Shown here: in pieces, positions 53,207-62,674 of the stretch
How the letters are laid out: each line of letters opens with the position of its first letter
Numbering within the stretch: the first letter of the stretch is position 1
Assembly (NCBI RefSeq): GCF_002797815.1
Contig: NZ_PGFJ01000001.1
Coordinates: 1,426,001-1,490,000 of the forward strand
Reading direction: 5' to 3'
Source of the DNA: Mucilaginibacter auburnensis
GTDB taxonomy: Bacteria > Bacteroidota > Bacteroidia > Sphingobacteriales > Sphingobacteriaceae
DNA length: 64,000 bases
Notes under the pieces: model-generated
Database searches by the model: none
Seen by the model: the letters and a program-made list of their open reading frames with translations, nothing else
What the model was told of the DNA's origin: nothing
Made by a program: the position numbers and the translations under genes

Positions 53207-56200
53207 TTATTGCTTTCCTCGCTTGTCATTCAAATATTCCGATGGCAATACACCATATTTGCCTTTAAACATGCGTGAAAAGTAGCTTGGGGTGCCAAAG
53301 CCGGTCATGTATGCTATTTGCGCTACATTGTAATCACTGCTTGTTAGTAGCGCTGCTGCCTTTTCCAACTTAACAGATCGCATATATTCAATTGGGGTGA
53401 GCCCCGTCAATTCTATCAGCTTATAGTAAAGCGAGCCCCGGCTCATACCGGCATGCTTGCTTAAATCTTCAACAGAAAGATTGGAATCACTCATCCGCGA
53501 CTCCATAAATGCCATCAACGAGTTAAGTAATTTTACATCTGCAGATTCTGTTTCGGCAGGCTGCTCAGCAACCATGTGTATCTGTTTGGAGTAAGTATCC
53601 TTTAAACTCTTATTCAGTTCCAGTAAGTTGCTTATACGTGCATGTAATATCTGGAAGTTAAAAGGCTTGGTAAGGTAATCGTTAGCACCTGCATTAAGCC
53701 CCTTTAACTGTTCCTCTTCACCAATTATAGCTGTAAGCAAAATAACAGGAATGTGGCGCGTACGTTTATCACCTTTAAGTTTCTTGCTGAGCTCAACGCC
53801 ATTCATTTCAGGCATGCTAATATCACTTACTACCAATTGCGGATGCGTAGAGAGCGCCTTTTGCCAACCTTCCTTTCCGTTAGCGGCTTCAATTATCTGG
53901 TAGTATTTGCTTAAATGCCCCGCCAGGTATTGCCTGAATTCATCATTGTCCTCCACCAATAACACTTTTGTAGTTTGGTCGGTATTGATTGCTGTGTCGT
54001 CAACCGGCTCATCAAAAGGATCTGCTTCTACCATTTCCTGGTATACTGTAGTTATCTGTTCAGTTACTTCCTGTATAGGCTCCAAAGGTAGCTCCACTAT
54101 AAATTGCATTCCTCTTTCAGGCAACAATTTGGCGGTAATTGTACCATCCTGTAATTCAACAAACTCCTTAATAATAGATAAACCAATTCCTGTACCCTGA
54201 TTTAGGATGTACGAAGGCTGTTGGGACTGATAAAAACGATTAAAAATGTTATCCAGGTCAGCTTCAGGAACGCCTACGCCGGTATCCGCAACGGTTATAG
54301 TAATGTAAGGTGTAATAGCATTCTCATTAACGTCGGTAATAATGCTTACAGAGCCTCCGGAAAGCGTAAATTTAAACGCGTTGGACAGAAGATTAAAAAT
54401 TATGCGTTCTAACTTGTCGTGATCAAAAAACGCATGCCAGTTGGGCCTTGAACTCTTGATTTCTAAGGAAATATTTTTCCTTGCAGCAATATCCCTGAAC
54501 GAATCGGCGGTATCATGAATGAACGCTACAACATCATCAGCCTTCAGGTCAAGTTTTAGCTGGTGCTCCTCCATTTTTCTGAAATCAAGCAGCTGATTTA
54601 CAAGGTTAAGCAAACGCCTTATATTGCGATTTATAACACCCAGATCTTCATTAATGTCATTACTTAACTTTTGCCCTATCAGTTTTTCAACCGGAGCAGC
54701 TATAAGCGATATAGGTGTTCTAAACTCATGACTTAAATTAGTAAGGAACTGTATTTTTTCTCTGTCTAATTCATGTACACGTGCAGCTTCCCTTCTTTCC
54801 GATTCTATGAGCTGTTCAACCCTCAACTCTTCCTGTTCGCGCGCAAATTGTAGTTTGAGCTTTCGGATACCACGTCTGCGAATGTAAAAAAGACCGCCTG
54901 CAATGGATGCCGCGTAAAGAATATAGGCAAAAGTACTGCGCCAAAATGGTGGCGATACAATTATTTCTATTGTTGTTACCGCCGCGTCTTCATCCTTGTT
55001 TGTATTATTCGTTTTAACTTTAAACAGATAGGTACCTGGATCAATGTTGGTATAGTTGGCCACCCTGTTTCTGTTAACAAGGTTCCAATCATCATCAAAA
55101 CCTTCTAACTTATATGCGTATTGGTTCTGCATTGGCGCAGTGTAATCAAGCGCTACATAACCTATAGAAAAATTTTGACCGTATTTAAGGCGAATCTCTT
55201 TACTGGTAGCAATTTGTTCCTTTAAAGGTGATTTTTCTCCCGGTACAATGGTTACGTTGTTTACTTTAAGGTCGGTTAATAACACGCGATTGGGAAGTAC
55301 AACATCGGGTAGTTGGGCGGGATTAAAAAAATTGAACCCTTCTTCTCCACCAAAATATATATCGCCATGTGAAGTTCTTAAGCCGGAACTGCGCAAAAAA
55401 GAAGCTTGTTGAACACCGTTCTCGCTATTGAAATTTCTGAATTTTTTTTGCTTTCGGTCAAAAGAACTAATGCCTTGATCCGTGCTAAGCCACAAAATTC
55501 CGCGGTCGTCTTCAACTATGGCTTTAATACTCGCGTTGGCCAAACCGTTTTTTTCAGTGTAGGTGATGAACTTTCTTGTTTTATTATCTAAGTAGCTTAG
55601 CCCTTGGTTGGTGCCTACCCAGGCAGTATGGTCTTTGGCTATTAAAACACTTTGTACAATGTCGTCAGAAAGGTTGTTCTTTAGCTTGTCATATATAATT
55701 ACTGACCTGTCAGCAGGATGATATACTGCAATACCAGTACCGTTTGATGCTATCCAGATATCGCCGTTAGGCCCCTTGGCTATGGTATTGATAAAGTCAT
55801 TTAAAGGCGATACGGGAGAAAAAGCAGTTGGCCCATTTTTGTTAAATTGGTTAAATTTATTTGTCGCCGGATCATAAATACTTACACCCGCTCCAATAGT
55901 GCCTATCCATATTTTACCTTTTCCGTCTTGCATAACGGTTGATACATCATTGCTGGAAATAGAATTGGCAGTGCCATCAGCTATAAACTGCCTGTAACTT
56001 CCTGTTGCCGGATCCAATTGAAAAAGTCCGTCGGTATATGTACCGACCCATAACTTACCCAGATGGTCCATATGTAAGCACAACACAACGTTTGCGGGTT
56101 TGCCTGTAACCTTACTTTGCAAAATAAAACGCTTGAACAGCCGCGTTTTTTTATCAAACAGTGAAAGCCCGCCACCGTCGGTACCAATGAATACCTTGCC

Positions 56201-57337
56201 ATCTTTATATTCTGCGAAGCTGTTAACAATTGGCGCGTTCAATCCTTGCGGATCAAATGGATTGCTTAGTTTATGATCAAACAGTGCTAAAATTTTATCA
56301 TACTTTACAACACCACCCCTGTAAGTACCTACCCAATAAATGCCTGCCGGATCAATATAGATAGCACGTGTTGAATTGCTGAGCATGCTAAATTTATCCC
56401 GCGGATCGTTCACGTAATGCTCAAAAACATCGGTAGCCGGATTATAAATATCTACGCCATTTTCGGTTCCCACCCAAAGTTTTCCGTAGCTATCAGAGCA
56501 AACTGCAAAAATTACATTATTGCGGATACTTCGGTTGCTATTGCCTTCTGCGCTGTATACCTTAAATTTTCCGTAGGATAACCATTTGTTTAATCCGTTT
56601 TGTGTACCGAACCATAAGTTTCCGTTGGTGTCTTCTGTAATGGTTTTTATGGCGTTATCGCTAATGCTATAGGCATCAGCATTGTTATGTAAAAACACTT
56701 CAAATTTGTCTGCATTCCTGTTGTACAAAAATAAACCCTGGTTGGTGCCTAGCCAAAGGCGATGCAGACTATCTTCAAAAATTGCCAGCACAACAAATGA
56801 TCCCGGTTCATCAACTTTTTTATTTCTGATCCTTTTGCTGCTTATTTGAAATGTTTTAAGATTAACAATAAACAGGTTGCCGTACGTGCCTATCCACAAA
56901 TTGCCCTTATCATCTTCGTAAAAAGATCGTGCAGAAATGTTTTGAACCTTTTGAGAAGGGTGGCTTGGCTTAAGGGTAACAAACCTATCTGTTTTCCTAT
57001 CGTAATAACTTATTCCTCCGCCACTGCTGCCCACCCATAATCTGCCTTGCTTGTCTTCGTACAAGGCTACAACCTCATTGGTTGAAAGGCTGTTTTCATT
57101 GCCAACTTCATGCCGGTAAACTGTAAAGTTACTTCCGTCAAATTTGCTTAACCCGTTACTTGTACCGAACCACATCAGGCCATGCCTGTCTTTTATAATG
57201 GCGTTGACCGTGTTAGATGGCAGCCCTTCTTTGGCAGTAAGCGCAATAAAGTTTATATCGGTTTGCGCATGCGCAACTTTAAACCCAATAAGCAAACCCA
57301 GCCATAAAATTAAATGGCTCGCCCGCGTTTTTAACAT
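53207..57337 (-). CDS. Hybrid two-component system sensor/regulator (HTCS) with AraC output
   Basis: A 1376-residue one-protein regulator. Signal sequence (MLKTRASHLILWLGLLIGFKVAHAQ); a periplasmic two-propeller sensor of Reg_prop repeats (GLMWFGTSNGLSKFDG, GRLWVGSSGGGI, NLWIGTYG and many more, to about residue 700); a Y_Y_Y domain (NQYAYKLEGFDDDWN); a transmembrane helix near 800-820; histidine kinase with His870 in LSHEFRTPISLI and ATP-binding GTGIGLSIIKEFVELQDG; a receiver with Asp1172 in VVSDISMPEMNG; and a C-terminal AraC domain (LSKHAGMSRGSLYYKLIELTGLTPIEYMR, VAQIAYMTGFGTPSYFSRMFKGKYG). HTCS proteins sense imported oligosaccharides and activate susC genes. The start at 57337 is chosen for the signal peptide. 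Confidence 0.94.
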   Translation of the reverse strand: MLKTRASHLILWLGLLIGFKVAHAQTDINFIALTAKEGLPSNTVNAIIKDRHGLMWFGTSNGLSKFDGSNFTVYRHEVGNENSLSTNEVVALYEDKQGRLWVGSSGGGISYYDRKTDRFVTLKPSHPSQKVQNISARSFYEDDKGNLWIGTYGNLFIVNLKTFQISSKRIRNKKVDEPGSFVVLAIFEDSLHRLWLGTNQGLFLYNRNADKFEVFLHNNADAYSISDNAIKTITEDTNGNLWFGTQNGLNKWLSYGKFKVYSAEGNSNRSIRNNVIFAVCSDSYGKLWVGTENGVDIYNPATDVFEHYVNDPRDKFSMLSNSTRAIYIDPAGIYWVGTYRGGVVKYDKILALFDHKLSNPFDPQGLNAPIVNSFAEYKDGKVFIGTDGGGLSLFDKKTRLFKRFILQSKVTGKPANVVLCLHMDHLGKLWVGTYTDGLFQLDPATGSYRQFIADGTANSISSNDVSTVMQDGKGKIWIGTIGAGVSIYDPATNKFNQFNKNGPTAFSPVSPLNDFINTIAKGPNGDIWIASNGTGIAVYHPADRSVIIYDKLKNNLSDDIVQSVLIAKDHTAWVGTNQGLSYLDNKTRKFITYTEKNGLANASIKAIVEDDRGILWLSTDQGISSFDRKQKKFRNFNSENGVQQASFLRSSGLRTSHGDIYFGGEEGFNFFNPAQLPDVVLPNRVLLTDLKVNNVTIVPGEKSPLKEQIATSKEIRLKYGQNFSIGYVALDYTAPMQNQYAYKLEGFDDDWNLVNRNRVANYTNIDPGTYLFKVKTNNTNKDEDAAVTTIEIIVSPPFWRSTFAYILYAASIAGGLFYIRRRGIRKLKLQFAREQEELRVEQLIESERREAARVHELDREKIQFLTNLSHEFRTPISLIAAPVEKLIGQKLSNDINEDLGVINRNIRRLLNLVNQLLDFRKMEEHQLKLDLKADDVVAFIHDTADSFRDIAARKNISLEIKSSRPNWHAFFDHDKLERIIFNLLSNAFKFTLSGGSVSIITDVNENAITPYITITVADTGVGVPEADLDNIFNRFYQSQQPSYILNQGTGIGLSIIKEFVELQDGTITAKLLPERGMQFIVELPLEPIQEVTEQITTVYQEMVEADPFDEPVDDTAINTDQTTKVLLVEDNDEFRQYLAGHLSKYYQIIEAANGKEGWQKALSTHPQLVVSDISMPEMNGVELSKKLKGDKRTRHIPVILLTAIIGEEEQLKGLNAGANDYLTKPFNFQILHARISNLLELNKSLKDTYSKQIHMVAEQPAETESADVKLLNSLMAFMESRMSDSNLSVEDLSKHAGMSRGSLYYKLIELTGLTPIEYMRSVKLEKAAALLTSSDYNVAQIAYMTGFGTPSYFSRMFKGKYGVLPSEYLNDKRGKQ

Positions 57338-57744
57338 AATGAATATTTTAATGGCTGGTAAGCGAATTGTTTGGTAAGGTATTGGCTTCACCGCTTTAAA
57401 CAAATATATAAAATAGACGACACTTGCTAATTAACTTAAAAGCTGCGGTTGTTATTATTAGTATCAAAAAAGTTACTGCCTGCCATTGACTGAATTATTT
57501 ACAAAGCTTATTTTAGAACTTCCATTCATGCAAAATCCGTTTTTTAAAACGTTAAAGATTTTGACTGTAAACCTAAGGATCAGCTAAAAAAAATAAGGCC
57601 AACTCTATCGATGTAGTTGACTATTAATTTTAGCTCGATTGACCTGTTCGGCCCAAATAAACAATGATATATAAAACACAGGTCACCAATTTATACCCGA
57701 TTAACAACCTGCGCGCGCAATGATGCGTGAACTTAAATAGGAAG
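57338..57744. promoter_or_regulatory. Divergent intergenic region between HTCS and GH115 genes
   Basis: About 400 AT-rich bases with both promoters expected. GACCTGT at 57641-57647 and ACAGGTC at 57678-57684 form a spaced inverted repeat. No copy of the CTATTTCG direct-repeat motif was found here. A GTG at 57727 gives a possible longer start for the GH115 gene. Nothing else stands out. Confidence 0.45.
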
Positions 57745-60312
57745 ATGAAGATAGACTTTATAAAATCAAAATTGCTTTTTGCTTTTAACCTGCTTGCGGT
57801 TACGGCATTGGCGCAAGGCCCCGGCCATGCCAGTTACGTTACCGAGAAAGGTGGCAAAGGCTACTTTAAATTAGTAGCTAACGGAACTGCCTCGCCCATA
57901 TTGGTGAGTGAGCAGGAATGGCCCGGCGTTAAGCGGGCTGTAAACAGTTTCGTTACAGATGTTAATGCTGTAACAGGTGCTAAACCCGGGTTAGCAACTA
58001 CAACTAAAGCTAAACAACTTATAATAGTTGGTACTTTAGGGAAAAACCAGTGGATTGACCAGCTGGTCAAACAAAAGAAATTAAATGTTACCGGCATTGC
58101 TGGTAAATGGGAAACTTACCTTGTACAGCCGGTTGCTAACCCATTTCCGGGTGTTACAAGCGCTTTGGTTATTGCGGGCAGTGATAAGCGCGGAACTATT
58201 TACGGTGTGTACGATCTATCGGCGCAGATAGGGGTGTCGCCATGGTATTGGTATGCCGACGTTGCGCCTAAAACAAAAAAAGCACTTTACGTAGCTCCGG
58301 GGCGCCATACTGATGGAACTCCCGCTGTAAAGTATCGTGGTATTTTTATCAATGATGAGGCGCCGGCTTTTTCCGGATGGGCCAAGGCGAAGTTTGGAGG
58401 TGTTAACCACCAGCTTTATGAGCACATGTTTGAGCTGATATTACGCTTAAAAGGCAACTATTTGTGGCCCGCAATGTGGGGCAATGCCTTTAATGATGAT
58501 GATAAACTAAATCCTGTTTTGGCTGATGAGTATGGTGTAGTAATGGGTACATCTCACCACGAGCCGATGGATCGCGCGCAACAGGAATGGAAGCGTTACG
58601 GTAAAGGCAAATGGAACTACGAAGAAAACAAACAGGGTTTACAGGACTTTTGGCGCAAAGGCATTGAAAATATGGGTAACAAGGAAACTATTGTTACCAT
58701 AGGTATGCGTGGCGACGGAGATGAGCCAATGACCAAAGGCAGTAATATTGAGTTGCTGGAAAATATTGTGAAAGATCAGCGCCAGATCATCAGTGATGTG
58801 CTGAAAAAGAAGCCTGAAGAAGTGCCACAAATGTGGGCTTTATACAAAGAGGTACAAGATTACTACGATAAAGGTATGCGTGTGCCCGACGACGTTACAC
58901 TGTTATTGTGCGATGATAACTGGGGCAACATACGTAAATTGCCTTCTTTGACAGATAAGCCGCGTAAGGGAGGTTATGGTATTTATTATCACTTTGATTA
59001 TGTGGGTGGTCCGCGTAATTACAAGTGGTTAAATACAAGCACTATTGCTAAAACATGGGAGCAAATGAATCTGGCTTATGAGTATAACGCGAGACAGATA
59101 TGGATAGTTAACGTAGGAGACTTAAAACCTATGGAATATCCTATTAGCTTTTTCCTTGATTTTGCATGGAACCCTAAGCGCTGGCCAGCCAATAAGTTGC
59201 CGCAATATGCTACTGAATGGGCCTCGCAGCAGTTTGGAAGTGAGCATGCCACGCAGATTGCAAGTATGCTTACGCGCTATACACGTTATAATCAGCGGCG
59301 CAAACCTGAATCATTAAACCAGGATACCTACAATCTTATCAATTACAATGAGTTTGCAAGGGTGGTGGCCGATTACAATGCGCTGAAAGACGAAGCAGAA
59401 AAACTGGCAGCTATAATGCCTGCTCAGCATAAGGATTCGTTTTATGAGTTAGTACTTTACCCTATACAAGCCTGCGCTACATTGAACGAAATGTACTTTG
59501 AAGTTGCTAAAAACAGGTACTATGCGCAGCAAAAAAATGCCGTTGAGGCTAACAAAGCTGCTGATAAGGTTAAAGAACTGTACGCTAAAGATGCTGATAT
59601 AAGCAAATATTATAATATGGTACTTGCCGATGGCAAATGGAACCACATGGCCGACCAACAGCATATTGGTTACACCAGCTGGCAGCAGCCAAATGCTAAC
59701 ATTATGCCTAAGCTTACTATACTCAAACCTGATAGTGCAAAAAATACAGCATTGTTACCTGTTGAGCAAGATGGCAGCACGCCTAAGGTAAACGGTTTGT
59801 TCAATGACAAATACGGGCACATAGCTATTGAGGCCGAGCATTATACCCGGGCGGTTAAAGACAAAAGCATTAATTGGGTTACCATACCTGATCATGGCAA
59901 TGTTCTTTCAGGTGTAACACCATGGCCGGTAGCAGTGCCACGATTAGCTACACCAGGTGGATCTACCGCTCATCTGGAATATGATGTGGACCTGAAAAGT
60001 GCCGGTGATGTTTCAATAACAGCCTACATTACACCAACACTTGATTTCAGGAATGGCGGCGATGGCTTGTTCTATGCTATTTCAATTGATGATGAAGCTC
60101 CCCAAAAAGTGGATATCGCATCAAAAGTTGATGGGCGTGACTGGAGCCAGATGGTGTTAGGTAATGTTAGAAAGCTAACTACCAAACACAAAGTTGCATC
60201 CGCAGGTAAGCATACTATCAAATATTGGTTTGTTGACCCCGCTGTTGTTTTAGAACGTGTTATAGTTGACACTGGTGGTTTAAAGCCAAGTTACCTCGGC
60301 CCAAAAGAATAA
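57745..60312 (+). CDS. GH115 family xylan alpha-1,2-glucuronidase-like enzyme
   Basis: An 855-residue secreted protein (signal KSKLLFAFNLLAVTALAQ). An N-terminal alpha/beta domain (LIIVGTLGKNQWIDQL, ALVIAGSDKRGTIYGVYDLSAQIGVSPWYWYADV) is followed by the GH115 barrel: RGIFINDEAPAFSGW, LRLKGNYLWPAMWGNAFNDDD, VVMGTSHHEPMDRAQQEW, LLCDDNWGNIRKLP, YGIYYHFDYVGGPRNYKW. A C-terminal beta domain begins at IAIEAEHYTRA. GH115 enzymes remove (4-O-methyl) glucuronic acid from internal xylose. This points to glucuronoarabinoxylan as target of the whole locus. The ATG at 57745 follows an AGGAAG; a GTG at 57727 is the alternative. Confidence 0.92.
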   Translation: MKIDFIKSKLLFAFNLLAVTALAQGPGHASYVTEKGGKGYFKLVANGTASPILVSEQEWPGVKRAVNSFVTDVNAVTGAKPGLATTTKAKQLIIVGTLGKNQWIDQLVKQKKLNVTGIAGKWETYLVQPVANPFPGVTSALVIAGSDKRGTIYGVYDLSAQIGVSPWYWYADVAPKTKKALYVAPGRHTDGTPAVKYRGIFINDEAPAFSGWAKAKFGGVNHQLYEHMFELILRLKGNYLWPAMWGNAFNDDDKLNPVLADEYGVVMGTSHHEPMDRAQQEWKRYGKGKWNYEENKQGLQDFWRKGIENMGNKETIVTIGMRGDGDEPMTKGSNIELLENIVKDQRQIISDVLKKKPEEVPQMWALYKEVQDYYDKGMRVPDDVTLLLCDDNWGNIRKLPSLTDKPRKGGYGIYYHFDYVGGPRNYKWLNTSTIAKTWEQMNLAYEYNARQIWIVNVGDLKPMEYPISFFLDFAWNPKRWPANKLPQYATEWASQQFGSEHATQIASMLTRYTRYNQRRKPESLNQDTYNLINYNEFARVVADYNALKDEAEKLAAIMPAQHKDSFYELVLYPIQACATLNEMYFEVAKNRYYAQQKNAVEANKAADKVKELYAKDADISKYYNMVLADGKWNHMADQQHIGYTSWQQPNANIMPKLTILKPDSAKNTALLPVEQDGSTPKVNGLFNDKYGHIAIEAEHYTRAVKDKSINWVTIPDHGNVLSGVTPWPVAVPRLATPGGSTAHLEYDVDLKSAGDVSITAYITPTLDFRNGGDGLFYAISIDDEAPQKVDIASKVDGRDWSQMVLGNVRKLTTKHKVASAGKHTIKYWFVDPAVVLERVIVDTGGLKPSYLGPKE

Positions 60313-60334
60313 GGGCTTAGCTTGATCAATACAC

Positions 60335-60378
60335 TTAAATACCCCAATTAGCGTTAATTGCCGGTTGGGGTATTTTTG
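60335..60378 (+). terminator. Intrinsic terminator after the GH115 gene
   Basis: AAATACCCCAA pairs with TTGGGGTATTT around a 17-base loop, followed by TTGTT. It is placed 25 bases after the GH115 stop. Confidence 0.8.
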
Positions 60379-60431
60379 TTAAATTTTGTTAAGCCGCGTT
60401 TTATTATCATTCAACTGATTACTTTAGTGTT

Positions 60432-61148
60432 GTGAGACAATTTTTACTGTTATTGCTTTTTATATTTTGCTGCGGAACTGTTTTCTCGCAGGGCAGGATA
60501 CGCGGTAAGGTGTTAGAAGATAAAACTTACTTAGGCGTGCCGGGTGTTACCGTACAAAATTTAAGCAACAAAGCTACCATGGCTACGGATGCCTCAGGGG
60601 CTTTTTCCATTGTCGCCAAAACAGGCGATATGCTTAAATTTTCAAGTATGGGTTACAAAGCCGATACCGTTTTATTAACCTCAATGGATATAATCACTGT
60701 TTATCTTACACCTGAGCAAAATATGCTGAACGAGGTGAAAGTTAAGGAGTTGGAATTTCCGCCGGGCGCATTCGCTTTAAAGCCGATGATGGGGCCTTTA
60801 GGAAGTAAGGTTGTGCGTTATCAAACTGATAGGAACGGTAACCCGATTGGAGGGATCAAGTTGAGTCCTTCGGCGCTTTTCGGCAGCAAAAAAACATCAG
60901 AACAGAAAATTGAGCGTTATGAACGCGATGCAGAAATAAGCAGAATGTTCAATGTGGTAACACTTGGTCCGTACCTGCCATTTAACGGTCAGGAATTGAT
61001 CAATTTTGTAATTTTATACAAACCATCAGCTGAAACTTTCTATAATCCAAACTTTAAGATGACTGACTACCTCAATACCTGTTATCAAAAATTTATGGAA
61101 ATACCTGCAGATAAACGCAAGTCGAAAGAATTGGTCGCGCTTAAGTAA
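60432..61148 (+). CDS. Secreted carboxypeptidase-regulatory-like domain protein
   Basis: A 238-residue protein starting at a GTG. Signal peptide (QFLLLLLFIFCCGTVFSQ). A CarboxypepD_reg-like domain follows (GRIRGKVLEDKTYLGVPGVTVQNLSNKATMATDASGAFSI ... LKFSSMGYKADTVLLTS), of the kind found at the front of SusC proteins, but no plug or barrel follows. The C-terminal half is charged (KKTSEQKIERYERDAEISRMFN) and of unknown function. It is common in this family of bacteria; its role is not known. It is separated from ychF by a long perfect hairpin. Confidence 0.75.
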   Translation: MRQFLLLLLFIFCCGTVFSQGRIRGKVLEDKTYLGVPGVTVQNLSNKATMATDASGAFSIVAKTGDMLKFSSMGYKADTVLLTSMDIITVYLTPEQNMLNEVKVKELEFPPGAFALKPMMGPLGSKVVRYQTDRNGNPIGGIKLSPSALFGSKKTSEQKIERYERDAEISRMFNVVTLGPYLPFNGQELINFVILYKPSAETFYNPNFKMTDYLNTCYQKFMEIPADKRKSKELVALK

Positions 61149-61150
61149 AT

Positions 61151-61212
61151 AACTTCAATAAAAAGAAACCGCCTCGTAAGCAATTATGAGGCGGTTTCTT
61201 TTTATTGAAGTT
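61151..61212. terminator. 25-bp perfect inverted repeat, bidirectional terminator
   Basis: Arms at 61151-61175 and 61188-61212 are perfect reverse complements around a 12-base loop. The core GAAACCGCCTC/GAGGCGGTTTC is flanked by A-rich and T-rich tracts in both directions. It lies between convergent genes and can end both transcripts. Confidence 0.93.
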
Positions 61213-61255
61213 TAACAAATCCGATATCGAAAATCCGATATCCGAAATAAAAAAT

Positions 61256-62359
61256 TTACACATTGAACCTGAAGTGCATAATATCACCATCTTCAACAAT
61301 GTAGGTTTTACCTTCAATGCTAAGTTTACCGGCTTCTTTGATGGCCGCTTCTGAGCCGTTGTACTTCACAAAGTCGTCGTATTTAATTACTTCCGCGCGT
61401 ATAAAACCCTTTTCAAAGTCGGTATGTATAACACCCGCAGCTTGTGGCGCAGTAAAGCCTTGCGTAATAGTCCATGCCCGAACTTCCTGCACACCCGCTG
61501 TAAAATAGGTAGCCAGATCAAGTAGCTTGTACGCTGCTTTGATCAGTTTGTTAACGCCCGATTCTTCCAGTCCCAGATCATCCAAAAACATCTGGCGCTC
61601 TTCAAATGATTCCAGCTCTGATATCTCCGCTTCAATTTGTGCAGAAATAACCAGTACACCGGCGTTCTCATCTTTAACAGCCTCTTTAACTTTTTCAACG
61701 TAAGCGTTACCAGTTTTCACAGCGCTTTCGTCAACGTTGCATACATATAATACCGGTTTGGCAGTAAGTAACCAAAGGTCGCCTATGTATTCTTTATCTT
61801 CTTCAGCAACCGGAGCGGTACGCGCAGATTTACCGGCTAACAAATGCTCACGGTATACGGTAAGTACTTCAAAGGTTTTTTTAGCTTCTTTATCGCCACC
61901 GGTTTTAGCCATTTTCTCCACCTTCTGGATCTTTTTTTCAATAGATTCAAGGTCTTTTAACTGCAACTCGGTGTCAATTATCTCTTTGTCGCGGATTGGA
62001 TCAACGCTTCCGTCAACGTGTATCACATTATCGTTATCAAAACAACGTAAAACGTGCAGTATAGCATTGGTTGCGCGTATATTGCCCAAAAATTGGTTAC
62101 CCAAACCTTCGCCTTTGCTGGCACCTTTTACTAAGCCGGCAATATCAACAATCTCAATGGTGTTGGGTACTACGTTTTTGGGGTTTACTATTTCAGTAAG
62201 TTTAGTCAGGCGCTCATCAGGCACGGTTATTACGCCAACGTTAGGCTCAATGGTACAAAACGGAAAGTTAGCCGCCTGTGCCTTAGCGTTTGATAAACAG
62301 TTAAAAAGTGTTGACTTACCCACATTTGGCAAACCCACTATACCACATTGTAATCCCAT
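61256..62359 (-). CDS. ychF: Redox-regulated/ribosome-binding GTPase-like ATPase YchF
   Basis: A 367-residue protein from the ATG at 62359 (MGLQCGIVGLPNVGKSTLFN). Walker A GLPNVGKST, the switch region IVDIAGLVKGASKGEGLGNQFL, and NVDE in place of the NKxD motif, which explains ATP preference in YchF/OLA1 proteins. The C-terminal TGS domain (ARAWTITQGFTAPQAAGVIHTDFEKGFIRAEV) ends YIVEDGDIMHFRFNV, the family ending. It is a near-universal cytoplasmic protein linked to translation and stress. A TTG at 62377 would add six residues and was not used. Confidence 0.96.
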   Translation of the reverse strand: MGLQCGIVGLPNVGKSTLFNCLSNAKAQAANFPFCTIEPNVGVITVPDERLTKLTEIVNPKNVVPNTIEIVDIAGLVKGASKGEGLGNQFLGNIRATNAILHVLRCFDNDNVIHVDGSVDPIRDKEIIDTELQLKDLESIEKKIQKVEKMAKTGGDKEAKKTFEVLTVYREHLLAGKSARTAPVAEEDKEYIGDLWLLTAKPVLYVCNVDESAVKTGNAYVEKVKEAVKDENAGVLVISAQIEAEISELESFEERQMFLDDLGLEESGVNKLIKAAYKLLDLATYFTAGVQEVRAWTITQGFTAPQAAGVIHTDFEKGFIRAEVIKYDDFVKYNGSEAAIKEAGKLSIEGKTYIVEDGDIMHFRFNV

Positions 62360-62674
62360 AGTTTTATTTAGAATCAAGAGTTAAGAGGCAAGAATCAAGA
62401 AATCTATGCTCTTGTTTCTCTAATTCCTGTCTCTTTTAAAAAGCGCAAAGATAACACAAATACCTGCTGTTTAGAAACAAGAGTTAAGAAGTAGGAATCA
62501 AGATTTTTGTTTACCTTTTGTTGAGAATAAGAAGCAATAGTTAAGATTCCTGTTTCTTGCTTCTTAATTCTAGCTTCTCTTCAAAAACACAAAATACCGC
62601 CTTGTTTTTTGAAAAAATAAACGACTTTTGCAGCATATTGATCAAGGCAGTAAAACCCATGTAAAAACAGGCGT
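62360..62674. repeat. Intergenic low-complexity direct and inverted repeats between ychF and mgtE
   Basis: Purine-rich units AATCAAGAGTTAAGAGGCAAG, AAACAAGAGTTAAGAAGTAGG and AATAAGAAGCAATAGTTAAG are repeated on one strand and answered by pyrimidine-rich TTGTTTCTCTAATTCCTG and TTTCTTGCTTCTTAATTC. The pairs form two stem candidates, one around 62385-62440 and one around 62525-62580. No ORF or RNA gene was seen. It must hold the promoters of both divergent genes. Confidence 0.6.

Noticed and set aside
61737..62384. A 215-codon plus-strand ORF opposite ychF
   Set aside because: It is fully antisense to a highly conserved gene and shows no protein-like features of its own.
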